From assembly GCA_002696685.1 (NCBI GenBank), contig NZSI01000066.1, forward strand, positions 31,740 through 48,649: a DNA stretch of 16,910 nt, written 5' to 3'. Below the pieces are notes generated by a model that worked only from the letters and a program-made list of their open reading frames with translations, was not told where the DNA came from and did not search any database. Made by a program: the position numbers and the translations under genes. Positions 6,498-13,893 of the stretch are shown here, one piece after another. Numbering within the stretch: the stretch's first letter is position 1; each line of letters starts with the position of its first letter. The DNA comes from Chloroflexota bacterium. Its GTDB lineage: Bacteria > Chloroflexota > Dehalococcoidia > SAR202 > UBA826.

Positions 6498-7961
6498 GTG
6501 ACTAAACTAATAATAGCTGTTTTCGATGGCCTTCAGCCTGCTCAGGTTTCTCCCGAATTAGCTCCGAATATATATGGTGTTGCAGAGAGAGGAGTTTTTT
6601 TTGAGAATCATCATCCGGTGTTTCCGTCTGTTACTCGAATAAATGCTGCATCTATGGTTACAGGGGTGACACCAGGCTTACATGGGTTGGCGGGAAATTC
6701 GTTTGTTGCGAGGGATTATGATCCAACAAGGGTGATATCTGCACTAAACACTGAGATGGCTTCAATTGCAAAGACAGGATTGAGGGTATTGAATGCCACT
6801 ACGCTTCAAGAAATACTTAATCCATATGACATGAATTACGTTGCCTTAGGGGTTGGCACTAGCGGGAATGCCTATGCTCATAATCCCCTTGCCGAAACTC
6901 ACGGAGGTGCAACTATTCATCCAGAGTTCACAATTCCATCTACGATCCAGGATCATATTGAAAACACGTTTGGAGAATGGCCAGCAGAAACCTTACCAAA
7001 CCTGCCGCGGTATGAACATGCAATGAACATATTTTTGGACTATGTCCTAGGAGATATATCGCCAGAAATTGCCCTTATATGGTCCTCAGAACCTGATAAG
7101 TCCCAGCATATGTATGGGGTGGGTGCGGAGGAGTCCAATCACGCCTTGAGGGAGTCTGACGAGCAGTTCGGAAGACTGGTGCAATTTATAAAATCTCATT
7201 CTTTAGAAGATGAGATTAATCTCATGATTGTTTCCGATCATGGCTATTCAACAATCATCGATAGTGTTGATCTTGAAAATGAGCTGAAGGGTGCTGGTTT
7301 TACCGTCGGTAGTGGTACCGGGGAGGTCCTCGTGGCCCCAAACGGCGGCTGCGTACTCCTCTACGTAGGTGATTCAGATTTAGATGTATCTGAGAAGATT
7401 TCTGAATGGATTATGTCTCAACCCTGGTGTGGAACCGTTTTAACCTCTGACAGGCTTGGCAAGATCGAAGGAACTTTGCCTTTGAGTCTGATTGGGTGTG
7501 ATGGGCCAAGGTCACCCGATATTACAGTGTCATTCAAATGGACTTCTGATTCCAACGAAAATGGATTTCCTGGCTATGTGTTTTCAACAGGTGGTGTAGG
7601 AGGACAAGGGCAACATGGATCAATGAGTAGATATGAAATGAATAACACTTTGATATGCTCCGGACCTGCGTTCAGAACTGGGGAACGCTTTCTTTCGCCT
7701 TCAGGAAATATAGATGTTATGCCTACCGCTCTGGATCTGTTGGGGCTTCCTGTACCGGCCAGCGTATCCGGGAGGATTTTAAAAGAGGCCTTTCGTCGAT
7801 ATAACGAACCAGTTATAGCAAATGGTGAGACTCATGTCGCTTCCCGGGCTTTAGAAGTGGATGGAAAAGAGACTACCTATACCCAGAAAATAGCAATTTC
7901 CAAAGTAGGTTCTTCTGTTTATCTTGACGAGGGAAATGGCTGTAGAGATTCTGACTTATAA
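6498..7961 (+). CDS. Alkaline-phosphatase-superfamily phosphodiesterase / PhnA-like hydrolase
   Basis: A 487-residue two-zinc hydrolase of the type I phosphodiesterase/nucleotide pyrophosphatase group, which also contains phosphonoacetate hydrolase PhnA. The whole metal site is visible: Asp10 (AVFDG), nucleophile Thr46 (FPSVTRINAASM), Asp200 and His204 (SSEPDKSQHMYG), Asp247-His248 (VSDHGYS) and His373 (GQGQHGSMSR). No signal peptide is visible, so the enzyme is probably cytoplasmic, which fits a small-molecule phosphonate or phosphodiester substrate better than extracellular nucleotide scavenging. A frame-open TTG exists at 6483, but GGGAG at 6485-6489 lies 8 nt before GTG 6498, which I prefer as the start (MTKLIIAVFDG). 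The DUF6027-like gene follows after 27 nt. Substrate is unresolved between phosphonate, phosphodiester and phosphate monoester. Confidence 0.85.
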   Translation: MTKLIIAVFDGLQPAQVSPELAPNIYGVAERGVFFENHHPVFPSVTRINAASMVTGVTPGLHGLAGNSFVARDYDPTRVISALNTEMASIAKTGLRVLNATTLQEILNPYDMNYVALGVGTSGNAYAHNPLAETHGGATIHPEFTIPSTIQDHIENTFGEWPAETLPNLPRYEHAMNIFLDYVLGDISPEIALIWSSEPDKSQHMYGVGAEESNHALRESDEQFGRLVQFIKSHSLEDEINLMIVSDHGYSTIIDSVDLENELKGAGFTVGSGTGEVLVAPNGGCVLLYVGDSDLDVSEKISEWIMSQPWCGTVLTSDRLGKIEGTLPLSLIGCDGPRSPDITVSFKWTSDSNENGFPGYVFSTGGVGGQGQHGSMSRYEMNNTLICSGPAFRTGERFLSPSGNIDVMPTALDLLGLPVPASVSGRILKEAFRRYNEPVIANGETHVASRALEVDGKETTYTQKIAISKVGSSVYLDEGNGCRDSDL

Positions 7962-7988
7962 CTAAGAACTTTATGGGGAGAAAATATA

Positions 7989-8378
7989 TTGGGAACGAAT
8001 TTAGATAGTCAAAAATCCCACGTAATTCTAGAAAAGTACCTTTGGGATGATGATCCCTTAGATAAAGACGCTAATTTTAAACGAGACGTTGTTCTTTACA
8101 CAAAAGAGGACCCAATGCCTACAGTGTCAAGGCTCAGTAGGAATCTAGATATTCCCGAAGGCGCGGTCATCAGGTATGTGCTTTGTAAGTGGGCTGCTTC
8201 TGGAAGTGACGCCTTGCTAGAAACCGGCTCCAATATGGTCAACAAAATGTCTGACATATTAGAGCAGGCAGAACAAGACGACACCTCCCACGCTCGCTTA
8301 GAAGCGTATCAGTCCTTGCGGAAAATCGTTTCGTGGTTGCGCGTTCCTCTTGACAATCCTGACTACAGAAATGTTTAA
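7989..8378 (+). CDS. Small acidic protein resembling DUF6027
   Basis: A 129-residue soluble protein with no known function. The stretch PMPTVSRLSRNLDIPEGAVIRYVLCKWAASGSDALLETG (from about residue 43) and the C-terminal RLEAYQSLRKIVSWLRVPLDNP match my recollection of the DUF6027 family, known mainly from Actinobacteria. The central part looks like a short helix-turn-helix (SRLSRNLDIPEGAVIRYVL), which could bind DNA, but the family is uncharacterised. The start is TTG 7989, supported by GGGGAG 8 nt upstream; the nearby ATG 7973 is in another frame. It lies 27 nt after the phosphodiesterase gene, so probably cotranscribed with it. Its TAA stop shares the TTAA at 8375-8378 with the stop of the convergent comE-like gene. 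Confidence 0.7.
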   Translation: MGTNLDSQKSHVILEKYLWDDDPLDKDANFKRDVVLYTKEDPMPTVSRLSRNLDIPEGAVIRYVLCKWAASGSDALLETGSNMVNKMSDILEQAEQDDTSHARLEAYQSLRKIVSWLRVPLDNPDYRNV

Positions 8379-8959
8379 GAAATTCCCAACTCTGCTCTCA
8401 AATCGTTGATAGTTTGAGGTCTGCTTCTGGAAGCACGTCTTTCTCTCATACCGATTGGAAGATTTTCAACCTCTGCGTTCACTTTTATTGCTACGAAAAC
8501 AGGACCTTCTTGCTTCATTATTTCTTCAAGACTGGTGGATAATTCCTCTAAGTCATCAAAGTTATAGGCGGCGGAGTAGCCTGCTCCTTTGGCCACCATG
8601 GCATAATCAATGTCTTCAGAGTTTGGCACAGGTTGTCCGCCAGTCGTTGCATAGCAACCATTGTCCAATAGGAAATGGACAAAGTTCTTTGGTTTTTTAC
8701 CTGCTATTGATGCAAGAACTCCCAAATTCATTAGTAATGCGCCCTCGGTGTCGAAATGGACGACTTTGTGTTCTGGCAATCCTAACGCTAATCCAAATAT
8801 GGATGCCGTGGATTGTCCCATTGATCCGCCCAGCGATATGTCTCTGTTAACGTTTGTTGTCACATCAGCCCAGTGTTTTCCAGATGTTCCTTGAACAGAA
8901 ACAATTGCGTCACCTCTGTGTTCTTGAAAAGCCTCATAAACCTTCTTGGCCTCTATCAT
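8375..8959 (-). CDS. ThDP-dependent decarboxylase, beta (cofactor-binding) subunit, sulfopyruvate/phosphonopyruvate decarboxylase-like
   Basis: A 194-residue PP domain of a split thiamine-diphosphate decarboxylase of the ComE / phosphonopyruvate decarboxylase family. It pairs with the alpha subunit encoded just upstream. Visible motifs: LGGSMGQSTASIFGLALGLP (43-62), HFDTEGALLMNLG (68-80) in the place of the usual xDGDGSLLMNLG, and LLDNGCYATTGGQ (97-109). Oddity: the GDG diphosphate/Mg motif reads T71-E72-G73, so the metal-binding Asp is a Glu. The start is ATG 8959, because AGGAGAGG lies 5 nt before it; the frame is open for 22 more codons, but those cover an 18-bp hairpin. Products could be sulfoacetaldehyde, phosphonoacetaldehyde or another aldehyde; sequence cannot decide. 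Confidence 0.87.
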   Translation of the reverse strand: MIEAKKVYEAFQEHRGDAIVSVQGTSGKHWADVTTNVNRDISLGGSMGQSTASIFGLALGLPEHKVVHFDTEGALLMNLGVLASIAGKKPKNFVHFLLDNGCYATTGGQPVPNSEDIDYAMVAKGAGYSAAYNFDDLEELSTSLEEIMKQEGPVFVAIKVNAEVENLPIGMRERRASRSRPQTINDLRAELGIS

Positions 8960-8990
8960 TAAAACCTCTCCTACTTTATTGCTGTAACTC

Positions 8991-9008
8991 GACCACCATT
9001 TGGTGGTC
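8991..9008 (-). promoter_or_regulatory. 18-bp dyad (hairpin) in the leader of the comE-like gene
   Basis: GACCACCA and TGGTGGTC form perfect 8-bp arms around two bases. The dyad lies between the comD-like stop and the comE-like start, 32 nt upstream of ATG 8959. No U-run follows on the minus strand, so it is not an intrinsic terminator. It may set the ratio of the two subunits through RNA processing or stability, or be a protein-binding site. Confidence 0.5.
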
Positions 9009-9039
9009 AACATATTTCCAATCAAATTTGATCTAGGAG

Positions 9040-9558
9040 TTACCTGTTAAATCCATGATATTCATCACCAATCAGGACTACAACTGGTCTCTTACTTTTT
9101 CGAGTAGCCTCAAAAGCCTCTGTAATTCTTGGACCATCGTCATCGTGTTCGACCAAGTAGTAATCAATTCGGAATGCGTTGAGAAAAGGTTCCGTATAAG
9201 TGGCAGCACTATCAGGGGTATGACCCTTTCGGGTCCATCCACGGTAACCAACAACCATTAGAAGAGGAAAGCCGGCATCTAGAACTTGACCTCTTATAGA
9301 GTCTCCGGATTCCATCATTCCTGTGTTTTGAATCAAAACCACGGGTACTTTTCCGGCGACATTAAGGCCTAAGGCTACAGCCATCGACTCGCCCTCGCGG
9401 GAAACAGGTACCACATCAAGCCAGTCCTGGCCTTCCATAAGTTCATAAAGATAATTTGTCTCACTATCGGGGATGGTAATTATGTGAGTGACTCCGTTTT
9501 TCTTAAATTCCTCGATTAGGGTCTCTGGTCTAAGGATCTGCATTTGTTGATCGACCAT
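9040..9558 (-). CDS. ThDP-dependent decarboxylase, alpha (PYR) subunit, sulfopyruvate/phosphonopyruvate decarboxylase-like
   Basis: A 172-residue PYR domain that completes the split decarboxylase with the gene downstream. It has THIITIPDSETNYLYELME (24-42), PVSREGESMAVALGLNVAGK (51-70), whose Glu55 fits the position of the Glu that activates the thiamine aminopyrimidine, VVLIQNTGMMESGDSI (73-88) and VVGYRGWTRKGHTPDSAATY (102-121). These match ComD and the N-terminal half of phosphonopyruvate decarboxylase. An open frame starts at GTG 9573, but that codon overlaps the Shine-Dalgarno (GGAGG, 8 nt before ATG 9558), so ATG 9558 is the likely start. It is first gene of the leftward pair, 80 nt before the comE-like gene, and divergent from the 283-residue conserved protein. 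Confidence 0.87.
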   Translation of the reverse strand: MVDQQMQILRPETLIEEFKKNGVTHIITIPDSETNYLYELMEGQDWLDVVPVSREGESMAVALGLNVAGKVPVVLIQNTGMMESGDSIRGQVLDAGFPLLMVVGYRGWTRKGHTPDSAATYTEPFLNAFRIDYYLVEHDDDGPRITEAFEATRKSKRPVVVLIGDEYHGFNR

Positions 9559-9729
9559 AGATTTTTCCTCCACTCTTTTGCTATTTCTCTAACATGTCTC
9601 CAGCTTAGGCTGGGAAAGTATATACGACTGGACCTGCTAATGTCCTCCACTAGCCTACGAGGGGATTTGATATTGCTTTACGTTATGATTCCCCATAATT
9701 TTTAATCTGTTTGACGAAGGGAACATCCA

Positions 9730-10581
9730 ATGTATTACAACACAACACCTTACAAAGCCCCCGTCCCTGTAGTGAGAGACGACAGAACACATGCTCTGGT
9801 TAACATTCTTCCAAGAGAGGGGAAAAGGCTAATTGCTCGTGGGGTTCTGGAATTGCCGGAGGTCAAACGAGCCCTAGAAAATGGATGGCTCGTAGTGTCT
9901 AGAGGTATTACACCATCCTATATTTTGGAGGAGCTGACAGGTCAAGAATATGATAATGCTAACTGTACCGCTGGCATTGTCACCGAGGGACGCATGGCAA
10001 GTGTATTGGAAGAGGACAGACTAGGCCCGTGGGTGTTCAAGGCCGGGACTTTAGACGAAACACCTGTTCCAGTCGTACTTGATCAATTTACTGCATACGA
10101 TGTGTCTGTGAAGGGCGCTAACGCGGTTGATCCTGATGGAAACATCGGGGTTTTTGCAGCAGATAAAGCTGGAGGTACGGTTGGTGGAATTTGGCCCACT
10201 ATAACTGCCCGAGGTGCTCACTGGGTTGCTCCGGTAAGTCTTGAACGTTTGATTCCTTCAGTCATAGAGGCCGCTAGACATTGCGGGAATCATCTTTGGG
10301 ATTACACCATGGGACAATCCGCTGGATTTATGCCTGTCGTAAACGCTTTGGTTGTTACTGAAGTACAGGCGATTGAGCTTCTGACAGGTGTGACGGCGGT
10401 TCATGTGGGTTCGGGTGGTGTTGCAGGCTCAGAGGGGGCGGTGATGTTAGCGTTGGAGGGGGAGCATGATGTGGTTCTAAAAGCATTTGAACTCATTGAG
10501 GACATCAAGGGAGAACCTCAGTTTGATCCACCAAGACTTGTCCCTTACATAAGAGAGCCTGAAACCGCACCCTCTGGGTGA
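9730..10581 (+). CDS. Conserved protein of unknown function, 283 residues
   Basis: I do not recognise a named family. The product is soluble with no signal peptide or membrane segment. It looks like a structured enzyme: Gly-rich motifs KGANAVDPDGNIGVFAADKA (from about residue 127) and AGGTVGGIWPTITARGAHWV just after, then VSLERLIPSVIEAARHCG, VVTEVQAIELLTGV, HVGSGGVAGSEGAVMLAL and a C-terminal AFELIEDIKGEPQFDPPRLV. The KGAN-x-x-D-x-x-GN-x-G pattern is reminiscent of NagB/RpiA/CoA-transferase-like Rossmann folds, but that is only a fold-level guess. ATG 9730 has AAGGGA about 8 nt upstream. It is divergent from the split decarboxylase (171 nt between starts) and is followed, after 195 nt, by an MFS carrier, so it could act on the same metabolite. 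Confidence 0.75.
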   Translation: MYYNTTPYKAPVPVVRDDRTHALVNILPREGKRLIARGVLELPEVKRALENGWLVVSRGITPSYILEELTGQEYDNANCTAGIVTEGRMASVLEEDRLGPWVFKAGTLDETPVPVVLDQFTAYDVSVKGANAVDPDGNIGVFAADKAGGTVGGIWPTITARGAHWVAPVSLERLIPSVIEAARHCGNHLWDYTMGQSAGFMPVVNALVVTEVQAIELLTGVTAVHVGSGGVAGSEGAVMLALEGEHDVVLKAFELIEDIKGEPQFDPPRLVPYIREPETAPSG

Positions 10582-10667
10582 CAGCTTACAAGAAAAAACC
10601 CTTCCTAAGGTAGATTGAATATTGGTGACTAAAGGTGGTTAGTTCGTATATATTTCATTTACTGTTT

Positions 10668-10673
10668 TATAAT
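10668..10673 (+). promoter_or_regulatory. Candidate -10 box upstream of the second MFS gene
   Basis: An exact TATAAT overlaps the edge of a 10-bp palindrome ATTCATGAAT (10672-10681), about 100 nt before the MFS start. No good -35 box is seen at the right distance. The rest of the 195-nt gap (10582-10776) shows no terminator or RNA gene that I can recognise. Confidence 0.25.
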
Positions 10674-10741
10674 TCATGAATAGAAATTGGTCTTTTGACT
10701 GTTAACACGGAAGTGCAAAACGTGAAGGATTGATTTTTCAG

Positions 10742-10777
10742 ATGATTATTTTTATCGAAAGGCAAATTATTCACTAA
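10742..10777 (+). other. Possible 11-codon leader ORF overlapping the MFS start
   Basis: ATG 10742 opens a frame encoding MIIFIERQIIH that ends in TAA sharing one base with the MFS ATG (TAATG). The MFS start has no well-spaced Shine-Dalgarno of its own, so termination-reinitiation is conceivable. The leader's own Shine-Dalgarno (AAGGA) is also far from its ATG, so this may be chance. Confidence 0.25.
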
Positions 10778-12084
10778 TGGGATCTTTTTCAAGACTCAAG
10801 CTTGGGACGTTTTTTTCTTGGCGCCTTTCGTTGTTCTATGGATGGTGGTTGGTAATCCTCACCCTCTTTCTTAATGCAATTACTGGAGTGCCGGTATTTG
10901 GTGCGGTTGGTATATGGATAGATGCTTTAGAAACTGATTTTGGATGGAGTAGAACTCAGCTTGCTTTAGCCTTCTCACTAGGTACGTTGGAAGGGAGCAT
11001 AGTAGGACCAGTAGTTGGAATTATAGTGGATAGGATTGGCGCTCGAAGGGTGGTGGTGATAGGGGTGATTATCATAGGGGTTGGATTCCTGATTCTTAGC
11101 CAGACCAGTGGATTATGGATGTTCTATCTTGCTTACGCAGTGATCATGCTTGGTGCGTCTGGTGGTGGTTGGCTGCCAATGATGACCGTTATCAATAATT
11201 GGTTCGATAGGAAACGAAGTCTAGCGATGGGCTTTGGTGGCATTGGATTTTCTATGGGGGGGTTTGTCCTAGTTCCCTTGCTGGCATGGATGGTTGTTCC
11301 TGACCATTTGGGTTGGCGATTCACCGCTATGGGATTGGGATTATTGTTCGTGGTTATGGCATATCCTGTCTCAAGATTTATACGTAATACACCTGAAGAA
11401 TATGGGGAAGTGCCGGACGGAAAGGTAATCAGAAAAAATTTGATGGAAGGTAATTCTTCCGCCATTTCTACTTCGAGTGACAAGGCTGAAGCCACCGATC
11501 ACGGTATAGATTATGGAGTTCTGCAGCTTCTCAAAATTCCTGTATTTTGGACTCTGTCCATATGTAACGCTAGTTCTTCGATGCTTATAGGTACGATGAC
11601 AGTACACTTCATTATCTCTCTTAAAGATCAGGGGATACCAATACAGACTGGGGCTTGGATATGGGGCGCAACCATGCTATTTTCGGGTGCTGCACAGATT
11701 CTTGGTGGTTGGTTGGGGGATCGAGTTCCTAAAAACGTTGCATTATGTGTGTTCGGTCTGCTTCAGGGAATAGGAGTTATATTTGCTACTTTCTTAACAG
11801 ATCTTTATTTGGCACCAATATTTATAGTGATTTTCGGACTGGGATTTGGTGCAAGGATTCCATTGGGTACCGCGATTAGAGGCGAGTACTTTGGTAGAAG
11901 AGCATTTGGGAAAGTTCTTGGTATCTCTATGGTACCTATGTCTGTAATGATGTTTGCAGGGCCGATTTTTGCGGGATGGATGTTTGACGTACAGGGAACC
12001 TATGCCATGGCGTTTTACATATTAGCCGCAATATCTATGGTAGGGAGCTTAGGGTTTCTATGGGCAAAAAAGCCTCAGAATTGA
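10777..12084 (+). CDS. MFS transporter, OFA/monocarboxylate-like
   Basis: A 435-residue membrane protein with about twelve helices split by a charged central loop (about 200-245). FYGWWLVILTLFLNA (20-34), DFGWSRTQLALAFSLGT (54-70) and the loop motif GIIVDRIGARR (81-91) are typical of the oxalate:formate antiporter / monocarboxylate branch, which carries small organic acids. NNWFDRKRSLAMGFGGIGFSMGG (from about 140) is also characteristic. Substrate specificity cannot be assigned. ATG 10777 is the only good N-terminal start; GAAAGG lies about 15 nt upstream, farther than ideal, and a short upstream frame overlaps the start codon. As the neighbour of a 2-oxo-acid-type decarboxylase locus it may import the acid substrate, but the gap of 195 nt leaves cotranscription uncertain. 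It converges on glnS with 37 nt between stops. Confidence 0.88.
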   Translation: MGSFSRLKLGTFFSWRLSLFYGWWLVILTLFLNAITGVPVFGAVGIWIDALETDFGWSRTQLALAFSLGTLEGSIVGPVVGIIVDRIGARRVVVIGVIIIGVGFLILSQTSGLWMFYLAYAVIMLGASGGGWLPMMTVINNWFDRKRSLAMGFGGIGFSMGGFVLVPLLAWMVVPDHLGWRFTAMGLGLLFVVMAYPVSRFIRNTPEEYGEVPDGKVIRKNLMEGNSSAISTSSDKAEATDHGIDYGVLQLLKIPVFWTLSICNASSSMLIGTMTVHFIISLKDQGIPIQTGAWIWGATMLFSGAAQILGGWLGDRVPKNVALCVFGLLQGIGVIFATFLTDLYLAPIFIVIFGLGFGARIPLGTAIRGEYFGRRAFGKVLGISMVPMSVMMFAGPIFAGWMFDVQGTYAMAFYILAAISMVGSLGFLWAKKPQN

Positions 12085-12121
12085 AGTCTGGCTGGGCTGA
12101 AAAGATGAGATTATTGTAAAA

Positions 12122-13816
12122 TTATTTAGCTTTTTGTGATTTCTGAATTTTCGCCCAGGTATCCCGCAATGTGACTGTTCTATTGAAGGCTGGCTTTCCA
12201 GGGGTGTGATTTTCAGAATCTGCGCAGAAATATCCAAGTCTTTCAAACTGGAATGTATCACCCTTGGAGACGTTTTTTAGCGACGGCTCTAGCATTGCGT
12301 TGCTGATGACATTTAAGGAATTGGGGTTCAAAACGGATGCCAGAGCGTCATCCTCACCTATGTCTGGGTTAGGGTCAAGACATAATCGGTCGTACAGTCT
12401 GACTTCTGATTGTATTGCGTGTTTTGCACTTACCCAGTGAATTGTTGCTTTTACCTTTCTGCCGTCGGGAGCGGACCCACCTTTTGTACTGGGGTCATAA
12501 GTGCACACCACTTCCGTTACTTCACCGGTTTCAGAATCTTTCACTACATCCTTACATTTAATAAAGAATCCGTACCTAAGTCGTACTTCTGTTCCAGGGG
12601 ATAATCTAAAAAATTTACGTGGTGGGTTTTCCATAAAGTCATCACGCTCAATATATAGCTCTTTGGAGAAAGGTATCTCCCGAGACCCCAGGGTTTCATC
12701 CCCTGGATGATTGAATGCTGGTAGGAGCTCATCAGCGTTTTCGGGATAATTTTCTATCGTGACTTTAAGAGGATTGATTACCGCCATTCTGCGCTGTGAA
12801 ATGCTGTTGAGGTCATCTCTTAAGCAGTGTTCAAGCAAAGCTATATCCGCCACATTCGAACGCCTGGACATACCTACTTTTTTACAGAAATCTCTTATGG
12901 AAGATGGTGTGTATCCAAGCCTTCTCATACCTGAAATTGTCGGCATTCTTGGGTCGTCCCATCCCTCGACATGCTTAGCTTCCACCAGTTTCAATAAATT
13001 ACGTTTGCTTAAGATGGTATGACTTAATAAAACCTTTCCAAATTCTATTTGTCTGGATGGGAATACCTTTAATTCGTTCAAGAACCACTCGTATAGTGGT
13101 CTGTGGTCTTCGTATTCCATAGTACATAGCGAATGAGTTACGTTTTCTATTGAGTCAGACAACCCATGGGCAAAATCATACATAGGATAGATTGGCCATT
13201 CTGTCCCAGTCTGGTGGTGAGGAGTTTTGAGGATTCTGTACATAACAGGATCCCTCATGTTCATATTTGGAGAAGCCATGTCTATTTTTGCTCGTAGAAC
13301 GTGAGAACCTTCCTCTAGGACTCCTTCACGCATATTTTTTAGAATGCTTAGGTTTTCTTCAGGGGTCCTATCTCTATGGGGGCTGTTTTGTCCTGGTTCT
13401 GTAAGTGTTCCTCTTGTAGATCTAATTTGATCTTGAGATCGGCTGTCAACGTAGGCTTTTCCATCCTTAATAAGTGTTAACGCGAAATTATATAATTGGT
13501 CAAAGTAATCTGAGGCATATAGAATTTCTCCAGCCCATTTGAATCCGAGCCATTCTATGTCCTTTTTGATGGAGTCTACGAAATCCTGATTCTCCCTAGA
13601 CGGATTTGTATCGTCAAAACGAAGGTTACATTTACTTCCCTCATTCTCAGCGGCTATCCCGAAATTTAGGCAAATAGATGTGGCATGGCCTATATGTAAA
13701 AACCCATTTGGTTCAGGGGGAAACCTCGTTACGATTGAGGCGTGTTTCCCCGATTCGATATCTTCTTTGACAATATCTCTGATGAAATCTTCTGATATGC
13801 CTGCATCTTTATTCAT
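12122..13816 (-). CDS. glnS: Glutaminyl-tRNA synthetase
   Basis: Charges tRNA-Gln with glutamine in the cytoplasm. The 564-residue product has the class I signature in [20 protein letters not shown] (31-50, HIGH at 41-44) and [17 protein letters not shown] (64-80), [20 protein letters not shown] (207-226), [14 protein letters not shown] (231-244), and the KMSKS-equivalent ILSKRN (268-273). The C-terminal half has the beta-barrel anticodon-binding domains, and length matches bacterial GlnRS. PEPNG and the FDDTNP motif favour GlnRS over GluRS. The presence of a true GlnRS means Gln-tRNA need not be made only by the GatCAB route, which in bacteria often reflects an old transfer from eukaryotes. 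ATG 13816 has AGAAGG about 12 nt upstream. The palindrome at 13860-13887 lies 43 nt upstream. Confidence 0.97.
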   Translation of the reverse strand: MNKDAGISEDFIRDIVKEDIESGKHASIVTRFPPEPNGFLHIGHATSICLNFGIAAENEGSKCNLRFDDTNPSRENQDFVDSIKKDIEWLGFKWAGEILYASDYFDQLYNFALTLIKDGKAYVDSRSQDQIRSTRGTLTEPGQNSPHRDRTPEENLSILKNMREGVLEEGSHVLRAKIDMASPNMNMRDPVMYRILKTPHHQTGTEWPIYPMYDFAHGLSDSIENVTHSLCTMEYEDHRPLYEWFLNELKVFPSRQIEFGKVLLSHTILSKRNLLKLVEAKHVEGWDDPRMPTISGMRRLGYTPSSIRDFCKKVGMSRRSNVADIALLEHCLRDDLNSISQRRMAVINPLKVTIENYPENADELLPAFNHPGDETLGSREIPFSKELYIERDDFMENPPRKFFRLSPGTEVRLRYGFFIKCKDVVKDSETGEVTEVVCTYDPSTKGGSAPDGRKVKATIHWVSAKHAIQSEVRLYDRLCLDPNPDIGEDDALASVLNPNSLNVISNAMLEPSLKNVSKGDTFQFERLGYFCADSENHTPGKPAFNRTVTLRDTWAKIQKSQKAK

Positions 13817-13859
13817 TTAATGTATGTGCCTTCTAAAAATAGAGAATGAAGGTAAGTGA

Positions 13860-13887
13860 TAATAACAGCTAAGCTTAGCTGTTATTA
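13860..13887. repeat. Perfect 28-bp palindrome between the CoA-transferase gene and glnS
   Basis: Each arm is TAATAACAGCTAAG, with an AAGCTT centre and no mismatch. It starts 6 nt downstream of the CoA-transferase stop and ends 43 nt upstream of the glnS ATG. As RNA it folds as a 12-bp stem with an AGCT tetraloop on either strand. The stem is AT-rich and no U-run follows, so it is not a textbook intrinsic terminator. It could end the orn-CoA-transferase transcript, bind a dimeric regulator of glnS, or be a dispersed genomic element. Confidence 0.7.
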
Positions 13888-13893
13888 ACCCCA

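Noticed and set aside
8960..9025. 22-codon N-terminal extension of the comE-like frame
   Set aside because: It would cover a perfect hairpin and ignore the strong AGGAGAGG placed 5 nt before ATG 8959.
8455..9036. Several plus-strand frames of 60-131 codons across the decarboxylase genes
   Set aside because: All are antisense to well-supported ComD/ComE-like subunits and have no domain features.
9559..9729. THI-box (thiamine) riboswitch or terminator upstream of the comD-like gene
   Set aside because: No THI-box motifs are seen. Only a 5-bp CCAGC/GCTGG stem at 9600-9613 is present, too short to call.
12085..12121. Terminator between the second MFS gene and glnS
   Set aside because: Partial complementarity around CAGA/TCTG near 12075-12096 is bulged, with no U-run.
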